This document shows positions 1 through 7,311 of a stretch of DNA of 14,028 nucleotides, piece by piece (the stretch's first letter is position 1; the number at the start of each line of letters is the position of its first letter). The translations under genes were made by a program, and so were the position numbers. The stretch lies in the NCBI GenBank assembly GCA_964540415.1, contig CAZIMM010000052.1, forward strand, positions 1 through 14,028, given 5' to 3'. The DNA is from CAZIMM01 sp964540415. GTDB lineage: Bacteria; Bacillota; Clostridia; Oscillospirales; Acutalibacteraceae. The notes beneath the pieces were generated by a model, which was given only the letters and a program-made list of their open reading frames with translations, did not search any database and was not told where the DNA came from.

Positions 1-499
1 CTCACCTTATGATTTCTATCAGTACTGGCGCAATATTGATGACGCTGATGTTGTCAACTGCATGAAGATGCTCACCTTTATCCCGGTTGAGGAAATTGAC
101 GAATATGCAAAGCTCGAAGGCAGCGGAATTAACTCTGCAAAAGAAAAGCTTGCATATGAGGTGACTAAGCTCATTCACGGTGAAGACGAGGCGGAGAAAG
201 CGCAAAAAGCCGCACGTTCACTCTTCGGCGGCGGTGCTGACGATGAAAATATGCCGACAACAGTGCTCACAGAGGACGATTTCACCAACGGATGCATTTC
301 AATTCTCGACGTTATGGTGAAGACCGGTCTTGCAAAGTCCAAGGGTGAAGCACGCAGACTCGTTGACCAGGGCGGTGTTTGTGTCAACGATGAAAAGGTT
401 TCCGGAATTTCGTTCAACATTGAACTTGATTCTCTGCGCAGCAGCGGACAGGCAATAATCAAAAAGGGCAAAAAGGCTTTCCATAAAATCACTCTTTAA
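1..499 (+). CDS. tyrS: Tyrosyl-tRNA synthetase, C-terminal part (5' end outside window)
   Basis: Charges tRNA-Tyr with tyrosine in the cytoplasm. The reading frame is open from base 2 and ends at TAA 497-499, so about 165 C-terminal residues are present. The first residues, S-P-Y-D-F-Y-Q-Y-W-R-N, followed by D-D-A-D-V, match the segment that follows the KMSKS loop in bacterial TyrRS; the catalytic Rossmann domain and KMSKS itself lie to the left of the window. The last 60 or so residues form an S4-type RNA-binding domain (G-L-A-K-S-K-G-E-A-R-R-L-V-D-Q-G-G-V, then V-N-D-E-K-V), which holds the tRNA variable arm. The internal ATG at 62 is not the start, because homologous sequence continues upstream of it. 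A strong terminator follows directly. No T-box or promoter can be judged because the 5' end is missing. Confidence 0.95.
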   Translation, partial: SPYDFYQYWRNIDDADVVNCMKMLTFIPVEEIDEYAKLEGSGINSAKEKLAYEVTKLIHGEDEAEKAQKAARSLFGGGADDENMPTTVLTEDDFTNGCISILDVMVKTGLAKSKGEARRLVDQGGVCVNDEKVSGISFNIELDSLRSSGQAIIKKGKKAFHKITL

Positions 500-515
500 A
501 CCTGCACAAAAAGAA

Positions 516-565
516 CCGACCGCACCGTCAGCAATGAACGGTACGGTCGGTATTGTTTTGTTTTT
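516..565. terminator. Bidirectional intrinsic terminator between tyrS and dapB
   Basis: The arms 516-528 (CCGACCGCACCGT) and 538-550 (ACGGTACGGTCGG) form a 13-bp stem with one C/A mismatch and a 9-nt loop. On the plus strand it is followed by the T-rich stretch 551-565; on the minus strand the stem is followed by TTCTTTTTG (515-507). It sits between the 3' ends of two convergent genes, so it can serve both. The plus-strand T-tract overlaps the dapB stop codon. Confidence 0.9.
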
Positions 566-1319
566 ACATTTCCGAAACAAGCTCTTTCATTGAATACAAG
601 CCCGGTGCCTTCTTTGAAATAAACCGTGCCGCATTTATTGAGCCGTTGGCAAAAATCTTTCTTGAGGACGCGCTGTGGAAGATTTTGATTACCTCATCGT
701 CTCCTGCAAAAATAACCTCATGTTCGCCGACAATTGTGCCGCCGCGAATTGAATGAATGCCGATCTCGTCCTTTGAACGCTTTTCGTGCTTTGAGTGGCG
801 GTCATATTCATATTCCGGCTCGTAATCGAGACTTTCCGAAATTGCGTCAGCAATCATCAAAGCCGTTCCGCTTGGAGCGTCAAGCTTTCTGTGGTGATGA
901 GCTTCAACAATCTCAATGTCAAAGCTCCCGCCGAGAACAGCGGCTGCCTTTTGTGCAAGCTCACAGACAAGACTGACACCCAACGACATATTTGCCGTGA
1001 AAAAAATCGGAATCTGAGCCGACGCCAGCAAAATGCTTGCGCGTTGAACTTCGCTGAACCCGGTTGTTGCAATAACAGCGGGCTTGCCTTTTGAAAGTGC
1101 AAGCTTCAGAACATTGTCAAGAGCCGAAACATGTGAAAAATCAATGATGACATCAAAGTCCACGTTTACGCTTTCGATGCTAGTGAACACCGGAAACGGA
1201 GCATCGCACGGCGCTATATCAAGCCCCGCGACAATCTCACAATCCTCAGCTCCGGAAGCGCATTCGGCAATCATTTTGCCCATTGCGCCGCCGCAGCCGC
1301 TCAGCAATACTTTAAACAT
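564..1319 (-). CDS. dapB: 4-hydroxy-tetrahydrodipicolinate reductase
   Basis: Reduces the DapA product to tetrahydrodipicolinate with NAD(P)H, the second step committed to diaminopimelate and lysine. It has 251 residues, slightly shorter than the 265-275 common in the family. The N-terminal nucleotide-binding loop reads G-C-G-G-A-M-G-K-M (residues 8-16). The family signature E-A-H-H-H-R-K-L-D-A-P-S-G-T-A is at 139-153 and contains the catalytic histidine pair and the substrate-binding lysine (K145). The start ATG at 1319 is preceded by AGGTG at a workable distance. It is the last gene of asd-dapA-dapB, 15 nt after dapA, and ends at a bidirectional terminator. Nothing in the motifs is missing. 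Confidence 0.96.
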   Translation of the reverse strand: MFKVLLSGCGGAMGKMIAECASGAEDCEIVAGLDIAPCDAPFPVFTSIESVNVDFDVIIDFSHVSALDNVLKLALSKGKPAVIATTGFSEVQRASILLASAQIPIFFTANMSLGVSLVCELAQKAAAVLGGSFDIEIVEAHHHRKLDAPSGTALMIADAISESLDYEPEYEYDRHSKHEKRSKDEIGIHSIRGGTIVGEHEVIFAGDDEVIKIFHSASSRKIFANGSINAARFISKKAPGLYSMKELVSEM

Positions 1320-1334
1320 CTTTAATCACCTGTG

Positions 1335-2228
1335 TTATTTAATCAATCCGTGGCGTTCCAGCACCGAGCGGAGCTTATCCTCAGAAGATGCGGAAAGCTT
1401 GCCCAAGGGAAGCCTGCACGGTCCGACATCAATGCCCATCATGCACATTGCCGCCTTTACGGGAATCGGATTGACATCAATGAACAAATCAGAGCAGAGG
1501 TCAAAATACTCAAGCTGAAGCTTTGCACTGCCGGCACAGTCGCCCTCAAGATACTTTGCAGCAATATCGTGTGCAACACGGGGAGCAACATTTGAAAGCA
1601 CCGAAATAACACCTTTGCCGCCGAGAGACATGATTGCCGTTATCTGGTCGTCATTTCCGGAATAGACATCAAGGCTGTCTCCGCAAAGAGAAATGGTTTT
1701 TGCAATTGCCGAGATATCGCCGCTCGCTTCCTTGGTTGCAACAATGTTTGACAGCTTTGCAAGCTCAACATATGTTTCCGGAAGAATCTTCATGCCGGTG
1801 CGCGACGGAACATTGTAAAGGATTATCGGCGTGCTGACACGCTCGTTAATGTACTCATAGTGCGCAATAAGGCCGCTTTGAGAGGTTTTGTTGTAATACG
1901 GCGTTACCATGAGCAGGCCGTCAACCCCTGCCTCCTCGGCCTCGTTTGAAAGCTTGACTGCGTAAGCGGTATCGTTGCTGCCTGTGCCTGCAATAACAGG
2001 AATTCTGCCTGCAGTGTAATCAACGGCAAACTTTATTGTATTTGAATGCTCAACATGGTCAAGAGTAGAGCCCTCGCCGGTTGTGCCGCAGATAACAATA
2101 GCATCCGTGCCGTTTGCTATCTGATCGTCAATAATTTCACCGAGAAGCTTATAGTTGACCTTGTTGTTTTCATCAAACGGTGTAATGATTGCGACACCCG
2201 CACCGGTGAAAATTGTGTTCTTCTTCAT
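1335..2228 (-). CDS. dapA: 4-hydroxy-tetrahydrodipicolinate synthase
   Basis: Condenses pyruvate with aspartate semialdehyde, the branch point into diaminopimelate and lysine. It has 297 residues, normal for this TIM-barrel aldolase family. Visible active-site elements are G-T-T-G-E-G (48-53), Y138 in L-Y-N-V-P-S-R-T-G with R143, and the Schiff-base lysine K166 in A-T-K-E-A-S-G-D. The ATG at 2228 has a G-rich ribosome binding site (CGGGGGT). The gene begins 23 nt after asd, which makes its substrate, and ends 15 nt before dapB, which uses its product, so the three genes are probably one transcript. Whether lysine inhibits this enzyme cannot be read reliably from the sequence. Confidence 0.97.
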   Translation of the reverse strand: MKKNTIFTGAGVAIITPFDENNKVNYKLLGEIIDDQIANGTDAIVICGTTGEGSTLDHVEHSNTIKFAVDYTAGRIPVIAGTGSNDTAYAVKLSNEAEEAGVDGLLMVTPYYNKTSQSGLIAHYEYINERVSTPIILYNVPSRTGMKILPETYVELAKLSNIVATKEASGDISAIAKTISLCGDSLDVYSGNDDQITAIMSLGGKGVISVLSNVAPRVAHDIAAKYLEGDCAGSAKLQLEYFDLCSDLFIDVNPIPVKAAMCMMGIDVGPCRLPLGKLSASSEDKLRSVLERHGLIK

Positions 2229-2251
2229 ATCAAAAACCCCCGTATAATAAG

Positions 2252-3331
2252 TTAATCAATGTACCCTGCGACGCAAAGGTATTCAGCCATGAGAACGGCT
2301 CCGCCCGCTGCACCTCTGAGTGTGTTGTGGGAAAGGCAAACAAACTTGTAGTCATACTGTGTGTCCTCACGCAGCCTGCCGACTGAAATAGCCATACCGC
2401 CTTCCATGTCGCGGTTGAGCTTTGTCTGAGGCATATTGTCCTCAACGAAGTAATTCAGGAACTGTTTGGGAGCACTCGGCAAATTCATCTTCTGTGCCGG
2501 GCCCTCGAATTCCTTCCAGATTTTAAGGATTTGCTCTTTTGAAGGCTTGTTGTCAAACCTCACAAACACAGCGCCCATATGACCGTTTGAAACGGGAACT
2601 CTGATGCACTGCGCCGTAAAGTTCGGTTTGCTTGCCGGAACGATGACGTCCCCCTGAATACTGCCCCAGATTTTGAGAGGCTCGATTTCGGATTTTTCTT
2701 CCTCACCGCCGATGTAGGGAATAACATTGTCCAGCATTTCCGGCCAAGTTTTAAAAGTTTTTCCTGCGCCGGAAATTGCCTGATAAGTGCAAACCAACAC
2801 GTCTTTTACTCCGAATTCGTTGAGCGGGAAAAGCGCTGGAACATAGCTTTGCAACGAACAATTTGACTTTACTGCTATAAAACCGCGTTTCGTGCCCAGA
2901 CGTTTTCGTTGTGCGGGAATGATTTTTGCGTGATCCGCGTTCAGCTCCGGAATAATCATCGGAACATCCGGCGTTCCTCTGTTTGCGCTGTTGTTTGACA
3001 TAACAGGGCATTCCGCCTTTGCATATGCTTCTTCAAGAGCCTTGATTTCGTCCTTCTTCATGTCAACGGCGCAAAATACGAAGTCGACAAGTGATGTGAT
3101 TTTTTCAATATCCTTCGTTGCGTCCATCACAATCATGTCGCCGGTTTTCTCGGAAAACGGAACATCCATAGTCCAGCGTGAGCCGACAGCCTCGCTGTAT
3201 TTTTTGCCTGCCGTGCGAGAGCTTGCCGCGAGCACGGTAATATTAAACCACGGATGATTCTCGAGAATGGTGATGAAACGCTGACCGACCATTCCCGTTG
3301 CTCCGATTATACCGACATTGAACTTTTTCAT
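2252..3331 (-). CDS. asd: Aspartate-semialdehyde dehydrogenase (archaeal/fungal-like class)
   Basis: Reduces aspartyl phosphate to aspartate semialdehyde, feeding lysine, threonine and methionine synthesis. The frame is open to 3394, but I place the start at ATG 3331 because AAAGGAGTG lies 8 nt ahead of it and the Rossmann loop G-I-I-G-A-T-G-M-V-G-Q-R-F begins a few residues later; this gives 359 residues. The catalytic cysteine is C158 in V-K-S-N-C-S-L-Q and the active-site histidine is H251 in V-S-N-G-H-M-G. The length and the S-S-R-T-A-G-K and N-C-S-L-Q patterns resemble the archaeal/fungal-like branch of the family rather than the E. coli type; this class assignment is from recall. It is the first gene of the lysine operon, divergent from queA. 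No clear promoter stands out on this strand, and the short upstream region leaves no room for a lysine riboswitch. Confidence 0.95.
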   Translation of the reverse strand: MKKFNVGIIGATGMVGQRFITILENHPWFNITVLAASSRTAGKKYSEAVGSRWTMDVPFSEKTGDMIVMDATKDIEKITSLVDFVFCAVDMKKDEIKALEEAYAKAECPVMSNNSANRGTPDVPMIIPELNADHAKIIPAQRKRLGTKRGFIAVKSNCSLQSYVPALFPLNEFGVKDVLVCTYQAISGAGKTFKTWPEMLDNVIPYIGGEEEKSEIEPLKIWGSIQGDVIVPASKPNFTAQCIRVPVSNGHMGAVFVRFDNKPSKEQILKIWKEFEGPAQKMNLPSAPKQFLNYFVEDNMPQTKLNRDMEGGMAISVGRLREDTQYDYKFVCLSHNTLRGAAGGAVLMAEYLCVAGYID

Positions 3332-3361
3332 GATGAATGCACTCCTTTTGCTTAAATAGAC

Positions 3362-3390
3362 TTGTAAAATTCTTTGTTTTGCAATATAAT
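3362..3390 (+). promoter_or_regulatory. Sigma-A type promoter for queA-tgt
   Basis: TTGTAA at 3362-3367, a 17-bp spacer, then a perfect TATAAT at 3385-3390. The predicted start is near 3397, about 29 nt before queA. A 10-bp perfect palindrome, ATGATATCAT (3393-3402), lies across the predicted start and could be an operator or chance. Confidence 0.7.
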
Positions 3391-3425
3391 ACATGATATC
3401 ATATCACAAAGTATGAGGATTTGCA

Positions 3426-4451
3426 ATGAAAAAAAGCGATTTTTATTATTCTTTACCGCCCGAATTGATCGCACAAACCCCGTCTGAGCGTCGGGATATG
3501 TCGAGATTGCTTGTTATGGATAAAAATACCGGTGAAATTGAACATAAAGTTTTCAATCAGCTCCCGGAATTTCTGACGCCGAAGGATTGTTTGATTCTTA
3601 ATAACACTCGCGTCCTTCCCGCCAGAATTTACGGAGTCAGAGAGGACACCGGGTCTGCTGTTGAATTTTTATTGCTTTCAAGGCATTCGGAAAATGAGTG
3701 GGAATGTGTTACCGGTCCCGGAAAAAAAGCAAAACCCGGCAAGCGCTTCAGCTTTGCCGACGGTCTTATGTATGCCGAGGTTGTTGACGTTCTTGACGGC
3801 GGCAACAGACTTGTGCGCTTTGAATACGACGGCAGCTTTTTCGAGGTTCTTGACCAAATCGGCGAGATGCCTCTGCCTCATTATATCACTCAAAAGCTTG
3901 AGGACAAGGAGCGTTATCAAACTGTTTATTCAAGCGTCATCGGCTCCGCCGCAGCGCCGACAGCCGGGCTGCATTTTACAAACGAGTTGCTTGACCAAAT
4001 CAGAGCTATGGGCGTAAAAGTTGCTTTTGTAACCTTACATGTCGGATTGGGCACATTTCGCCCGGTTAAGGTCGAAAACATCGAGGAGCATAAAATGCAC
4101 TCGGAGCATTACCGTATTTCCGCTCAAACAGCCGAGGTCATCAACTCTACAAAACAAAACGGCGGCAGAGTTTTTGCCGTTGGAACAACCGGTGCGCGCA
4201 CTCTCGAAAGCGTTGCAACAAAGCTGGGATGTATTCGTGAATATGAGGACGACACCGACATTTTTATTTACCCGGGATATGAGTTCAAGTGTGTTGATTG
4301 TCTGCTGACAAACTTTCACCTGCCCGAAAGCACGCTGATTATGCTTGTGAGCGCTTTTGCCGGTTATGAGCACACGATGAATGCCTATAAAATTGCCGTT
4401 GAAGAAAGATATCGCTTTTTCTCTTTCGGTGATGCAATGCTGTTGAAGTAA
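3426..4451 (+). CDS. queA: S-adenosylmethionine:tRNA ribosyltransferase-isomerase
   Basis: Transfers and isomerises the ribosyl part of S-adenosylmethionine onto preQ1 already in tRNA, making epoxyqueuosine at the wobble position of GUN anticodons. It has 341 residues, the usual family size. The N-terminus (S-D-F-Y-Y-S-L-P-P-E-L-I-A-Q-T-P, then R-D-M-S-R-L-L-V) is highly typical, as are L-I-L-N-N-T-R-V-L-P-A-R and the later A-A-P-T-A-G-L-H-F-T and H-V-G-L-G-T-F-R-P-V. The ATG at 3426 has GAGGA (3415-3419) 6 nt upstream. It lies directly before tgt, which performs the preceding step, so substrate and product enzymes are co-transcribed. Confidence 0.97.
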   Translation: MKKSDFYYSLPPELIAQTPSERRDMSRLLVMDKNTGEIEHKVFNQLPEFLTPKDCLILNNTRVLPARIYGVREDTGSAVEFLLLSRHSENEWECVTGPGKKAKPGKRFSFADGLMYAEVVDVLDGGNRLVRFEYDGSFFEVLDQIGEMPLPHYITQKLEDKERYQTVYSSVIGSAAAPTAGLHFTNELLDQIRAMGVKVAFVTLHVGLGTFRPVKVENIEEHKMHSEHYRISAQTAEVINSTKQNGGRVFAVGTTGARTLESVATKLGCIREYEDDTDIFIYPGYEFKCVDCLLTNFHLPESTLIMLVSAFAGYEHTMNAYKIAVEERYRFFSFGDAMLLK

Positions 4452-4458
4452 CAAAGGA

Positions 4459-5598
4459 GTGAGTTTTATTTTTAAGGTTACGCATAAAGAAAACTGTGCC
4501 CGTGTCGGGGAGCTTGCTACAGTTCACGGCACTGTCCGCACTCCGTTGTTCATGAATGTTGCCACATGCGGAGCAATCAAGGGCGCGGTGAGCGCCTATG
4601 ACCTCAAGGACATCGGCTGTCAGGTTCAGCTGTGCAACACATACCACCTCCATGTCCGTCCGGGTGACTCTCTGGTTCGTGAACTCGGCGGACTTCACGA
4701 ATTCACCGGATGGGATGCACCGATACTCACCGACAGCGGCGGCTTTCAGGTTTTTTCGCTCGCTTCACTTCGCAAAATCAAGGAAGAGGGAGTGTCATTT
4801 TCATCTCATGTTGACGGCAGAAAAATCTTCATGGGCCCCGAAGAAAGCATGAGAATCCAGTCAAATTTAGGTTCAACAATTGCAATGGCTTTTGACGAAT
4901 GTGTCGAAAATCCTGCGGAGCTGCAATATGCACGAGAGTCTTGTCAACGCACGGTCCGCTGGCTCAAGCGCTGCAAGGATGAAATGGAGAAGCTAAATTC
5001 CCTTGAGGACACAATCAACAAAGACCAGATGCTTTTCGGAATCAACCAGGGCTGCACGTATGAATCTTTGCGCATTGACAACATGAAAGAAATTGCCGAA
5101 CTTAATCTTGACGGATACGCAATCGGAGGGCTTGCCGTCGGCGAGCCGAAAGAGGAGATGTACCGCATCATCAGCGCAGTTGAGCCTCATATGCCGGCTG
5201 ACAAGCCCAGATATCTCATGGGTGTCGGAACACCGGGGAATATTCTTGAGGGCGTCAGCAGGGGAGTGGATATGTTTGATTGCGTGATGCCCAGCCGCAA
5301 TGCCCGCCACGGACATCTTTTCACTTGGGACGGCATAATCAACCTGAATAACGCCAAGTATGAAAAAGACCTTTCTCCCATTGATACGCTTTGTGACTGC
5401 CCGACCTGCCGCAGACACTCCAGAGCATATATCAGGCATCTGTTCAAGTCAAAAGAAATGCTGGCAATGCGTCTTTGCGTTATGCATAACCTTTATTTCT
5501 ATAATATGCTTATGGCAAAAATACGTGATGAAATTGTTGCGGGAACCTTTGAAAGCTTCAAAAACCGCTGGGTTGATCGTCTTGATACTCGAATCTGA
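4459..5598 (+). CDS. tgt: Queuine/preQ1 tRNA-guanine transglycosylase
   Basis: Exchanges guanine-34 for preQ1 in tRNAs with GUN anticodons, the step before QueA. It has 379 residues from GTG 4459. Visible key sites are the general-base aspartate D92 in L-T-D-S-G-G-F-Q, the nucleophile D274 in D-M-F-D-C-V-M-P-S-R-N-A-R-H-G, and the zinc ligands C312, C314, C317 and H343. The start is odd: GTG 4459 overlaps the ribosome binding site AGGAG (4455-4459), and nothing suitable lies upstream of it. An in-frame ATT at 4468 has ideal 8-nt spacing and would fit the usual N-terminus of the family (376 residues). I keep the GTG coordinate as the conventional call, but AUU initiation is at least as likely. 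The gap after queA is 7 nt. Confidence 0.95.
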   Translation: MSFIFKVTHKENCARVGELATVHGTVRTPLFMNVATCGAIKGAVSAYDLKDIGCQVQLCNTYHLHVRPGDSLVRELGGLHEFTGWDAPILTDSGGFQVFSLASLRKIKEEGVSFSSHVDGRKIFMGPEESMRIQSNLGSTIAMAFDECVENPAELQYARESCQRTVRWLKRCKDEMEKLNSLEDTINKDQMLFGINQGCTYESLRIDNMKEIAELNLDGYAIGGLAVGEPKEEMYRIISAVEPHMPADKPRYLMGVGTPGNILEGVSRGVDMFDCVMPSRNARHGHLFTWDGIINLNNAKYEKDLSPIDTLCDCPTCRRHSRAYIRHLFKSKEMLAMRLCVMHNLYFYNMLMAKIRDEIVAGTFESFKNRWVDRLDTRI

Positions 5599-5642
5599 AT
5601 TCCGTAATTTACAATGTGTTCACAAATAAAGCAATAAATTGC

Positions 5643-5671
5643 TTGCATATTTTTGCTTTTACCGTTATAAT
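5643..5671 (+). promoter_or_regulatory. Sigma-A type promoter for yajC
   Basis: TTGCAT at 5643-5648, a 17-bp spacer and a perfect TATAAT at 5666-5671, in the 106-nt gap between tgt and yajC. The predicted start is near 5678, giving a leader of about 27 nt. yajC can therefore be transcribed independently of queA-tgt. Confidence 0.65.
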
Positions 5672-5704
5672 ACAGATTGTTATATTTTTTTGGAGGTCGC
5701 TTTA

Positions 5705-6145
5705 ATGAATCTTTTCACCTTATTGGCAAGCACAGCCGCTTCGGGCTCAACCTCAAAAGGCAGCAATCCGGTCGTCATGATAGCACTTATGGCAGGTATG
5801 TTCGCGGTTATGTATTTTGTTATGATCAGGCCGCAGAAGAAAAAGCAAAAAGAAGAACAGGAAATGCGCGATACACTTCAAATCGGTGATGAAATTACAA
5901 CTATCGGTGGCATCGTCGGCAGAGTTGTTACGGTTAAAGAAGATTACATCATCATTGAAACCAGTGCAGACAGAAACAAGGCAAAGCTTATGCGTTGGGC
6001 AATTCAAACAAACAACACCGCAAACGAGAAGCTTGAATCTGAGCGTCAGGCTGCAAAGGAAGCACAGGAAGCCGAGCGTCAGGCAAGGCTTGAAGCAGAA
6101 GGCTCAAAGGCTCAAAAAAAGAAAAAGAAGAAGAACGAAGACTGA
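5705..6145 (+). CDS. yajC: Preprotein translocase accessory subunit YajC
   Basis: Small single-pass membrane partner of the SecDF complex, which assists protein export. I set the start at ATG 5705, with GGAGGT (5692-5697) 7 nt upstream, giving 146 residues; the longer open frame upstream is not coding because the promoter lies within it. Residues about 23-42 form one hydrophobic helix, followed by the diagnostic I-R-P-Q-K-K-K-Q-K basic edge and then the conserved G-D-E-I-T-T-I-G-G-I-V-G core. The tail from about residue 100 is a charged, alanine- and glutamate-rich helix ending in poly-lysine, making the protein longer than the roughly 110-residue E. coli form. The queA-tgt-yajC order is widely conserved, but secD/secF do not follow here. 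Confidence 0.93.
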   Translation: MNLFTLLASTAASGSTSKGSNPVVMIALMAGMFAVMYFVMIRPQKKKQKEEQEMRDTLQIGDEITTIGGIVGRVVTVKEDYIIIETSADRNKAKLMRWAIQTNNTANEKLESERQAAKEAQEAERQARLEAEGSKAQKKKKKKNED

Positions 6146-6166
6146 TTCTGGTAATATTCAAACAAG

Positions 6167-6206
6167 ACAGCTCATATCCTTTAACGGATATGGGCTGTTT
6201 ATTTTG
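6167..6206 (+). terminator. Hairpin terminator after yajC, ahead of the next gene
   Basis: The arms 6167-6179 (ACAGCTCATATCC) and 6186-6198 (GGATATGGGCTGT) pair over 13 bp with one G-U, with a 6-nt loop and then TTATTTT. The T-tract is interrupted, so termination may be partial. No separate promoter is apparent before the gene at 6219, so this hairpin may reduce its expression relative to yajC. Confidence 0.7.
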
Positions 6207-6218
6207 CGGAGGTGCGTT

Positions 6219-6641
6219 ATGAATCGTGGCGGAAAAAGAAGAACGGACAATTCAAATCGGCACGGAGCTTTGAGAACGATTCTGAAGGGCAGCATCGTCG
6301 GGACGGTGGCAGAGTCTCTGCTGCTGATTTTGTTTGCCGCTTTCTTGCTGAAGGGCGGCTTACCCGTGAGCACTTATGTTGCGGTCATGATAAGCATTGT
6401 CTCAGTCGCCTGTTTTTTTGCGGGCTTTTCGGCTGTAAGACCGAACAGAGTCAAGGGCATCGCCAACGGTGCTGCCGCGGCATTTCCGGTCATAATTATC
6501 ACGCTGATTGTATGCTGCATCGTGTCACACGGAGCTGTCGGCAAGCGTGCCTTGTTAGCTTCGTTTGCAGGCTTGCTTTCCGGTTCTATGGGCGGCATTG
6601 CCGCAGTTAATATGAAGTCGAAAAAGCGTAAAAAAATCTGA
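6219..6641 (+). CDS. TIGR04086-type four-helix membrane protein, function unknown
   Basis: A 140-residue integral membrane protein. After a basic N-terminus (N-R-G-G-K-R-R), four hydrophobic segments are visible at roughly 25-48, 52-74, 83-105 and 110-130, and it ends in the basic tail K-S-K-K-R-K-K-I. Size, helix count and position directly after yajC match the small Firmicutes membrane family TIGR04086 (YrzE-like), which has no established function. The start is ATG 6219, with GGAGGT (6208-6213) ahead; the open frame extends further upstream, but that part overlaps yajC out of frame and passes through the terminator. The family assignment rests on recall of this neighbourhood and the helix pattern, not on catalytic motifs. 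Confidence 0.75.
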   Translation: MNRGGKRRTDNSNRHGALRTILKGSIVGTVAESLLLILFAAFLLKGGLPVSTYVAVMISIVSVACFFAGFSAVRPNRVKGIANGAAAAFPVIIITLIVCCIVSHGAVGKRALLASFAGLLSGSMGGIAAVNMKSKKRKKI

Positions 6642-6678
6642 TTGGAATTATAATCTGCAATATCAAGGAGTGAAAAAA

Positions 6679-7311
6679 ATGCAGGAATATTTGAGAGAGC
6701 GATCCTTCGACATCAGGACAAGGCTGTATGAATACTCAACTCAAATCATCCGCAATTGGCGCGTAATGCTGTTGCTGGTGATTTTTGCATCGGGTGTTAT
6801 GTTTGGTGCGAAGCTTGCATCCGGCGGTTCCGGTGCGGGCTTTGCTTCGTATGCCGAAGAATATATAGAAAAAAGGACAGAAAGCTCTGTCCTCACAGTG
6901 TTTTTACGCTCATTTTTCCTCAACAGCGGTATAATTGCGGCAGGAATGATATCCGGGCTATGTGCTGTCGGTATGCCTTTAATTTGTATTTTGCCTTGCA
7001 TAAAAGGAATATCAGCAGGCCTGATTTGCGGATATATGTATCGAACATTTGCAATAAAGGGTCTCGGATATTGTGCGTTGACAATATTCCCGTCAGCAAT
7101 ATTTTGCTCACTGATAATTATAATTTCGTGTAATGAAAGTGTGCTCATGTCCGGAGACTCATTCGGTATTTTACTTTTGGGAAAACCGACTCACAGCAGG
7201 GAAGAGGTAAAAGTTTTTCTTTTACACTTCCTGATTTATGTCCTCACTTCTTTGTTTTGCGCTGTTGCCGAAGCACTTCTCAACAGAGCCTTTTCAGGGC
7301 TTTTCCTCTGA
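6679..7311 (+). CDS. spoIIM: Stage II sporulation protein M (SpoIIM/DUF95) family membrane protein
   Basis: In Bacillus, SpoIIM works with SpoIID and SpoIIP in the mother cell to remodel septal peptidoglycan during engulfment. This ORF has 210 residues and about five hydrophobic segments (roughly 28-45, 80-105, 108-122, 130-150 and 178-200). It has the family-like pattern of a loop with F-L-R-S-F-F-L-N-S followed by a glycine-rich helix (G-I-I-A-A-G-M-I-S-G) and I-K-G-I-S-A-G-L-I-C-G. The start is ATG 6679, 8 nt after AGGAG; the in-frame GTG at 6670 overlaps the binding site and is rejected. Its last 18 nt overlap the 3' end of the convergent recombinase. In B. subtilis spoIIM also lies close to xerD (ripX), which supports the assignment. 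DUF95 members also occur in non-sporulating bacteria, so sporulation by this organism is not proven. Confidence 0.8.
   Translation: MQEYLRERSFDIRTRLYEYSTQIIRNWRVMLLLVIFASGVMFGAKLASGGSGAGFASYAEEYIEKRTESSVLTVFLRSFFLNSGIIAAGMISGLCAVGMPLICILPCIKGISAGLICGYMYRTFAIKGLGYCALTIFPSAIFCSLIIIISCNESVLMSGDSFGILLLGKPTHSREEVKVFLLHFLIYVLTSLFCAVAEALLNRAFSGLFL

Noticed and set aside
3332..3425. Lysine riboswitch ahead of asd
   Set aside because: Only 94 nt separate asd from queA, too short for the L-box aptamer plus expression platform, and no matching structure is seen.
3661..4017. Long open frames of 80-150 codons overlapping queA, tgt, dapB, pncB and nrdD in other frames
   Set aside because: They are shadows of well-supported genes, without binding sites or recognisable domains.
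4459..4461. GTG as an assured start of tgt
   Set aside because: It overlaps the binding site. It is retained only as the conventional coordinate; the ATT at 4468 has better spacing.
5629..5644. Small hairpin AAGCAA-TAAA-TTGCTT as a terminator of queA-tgt
   Set aside because: The stem is six AT-rich pairs, has no following T-tract, and overlaps the yajC -35 element.
6649..6654. TATAAT just before spoIIM as a promoter
   Set aside because: No acceptable -35 element lies 16-18 bp upstream, and the region is AT-rich.
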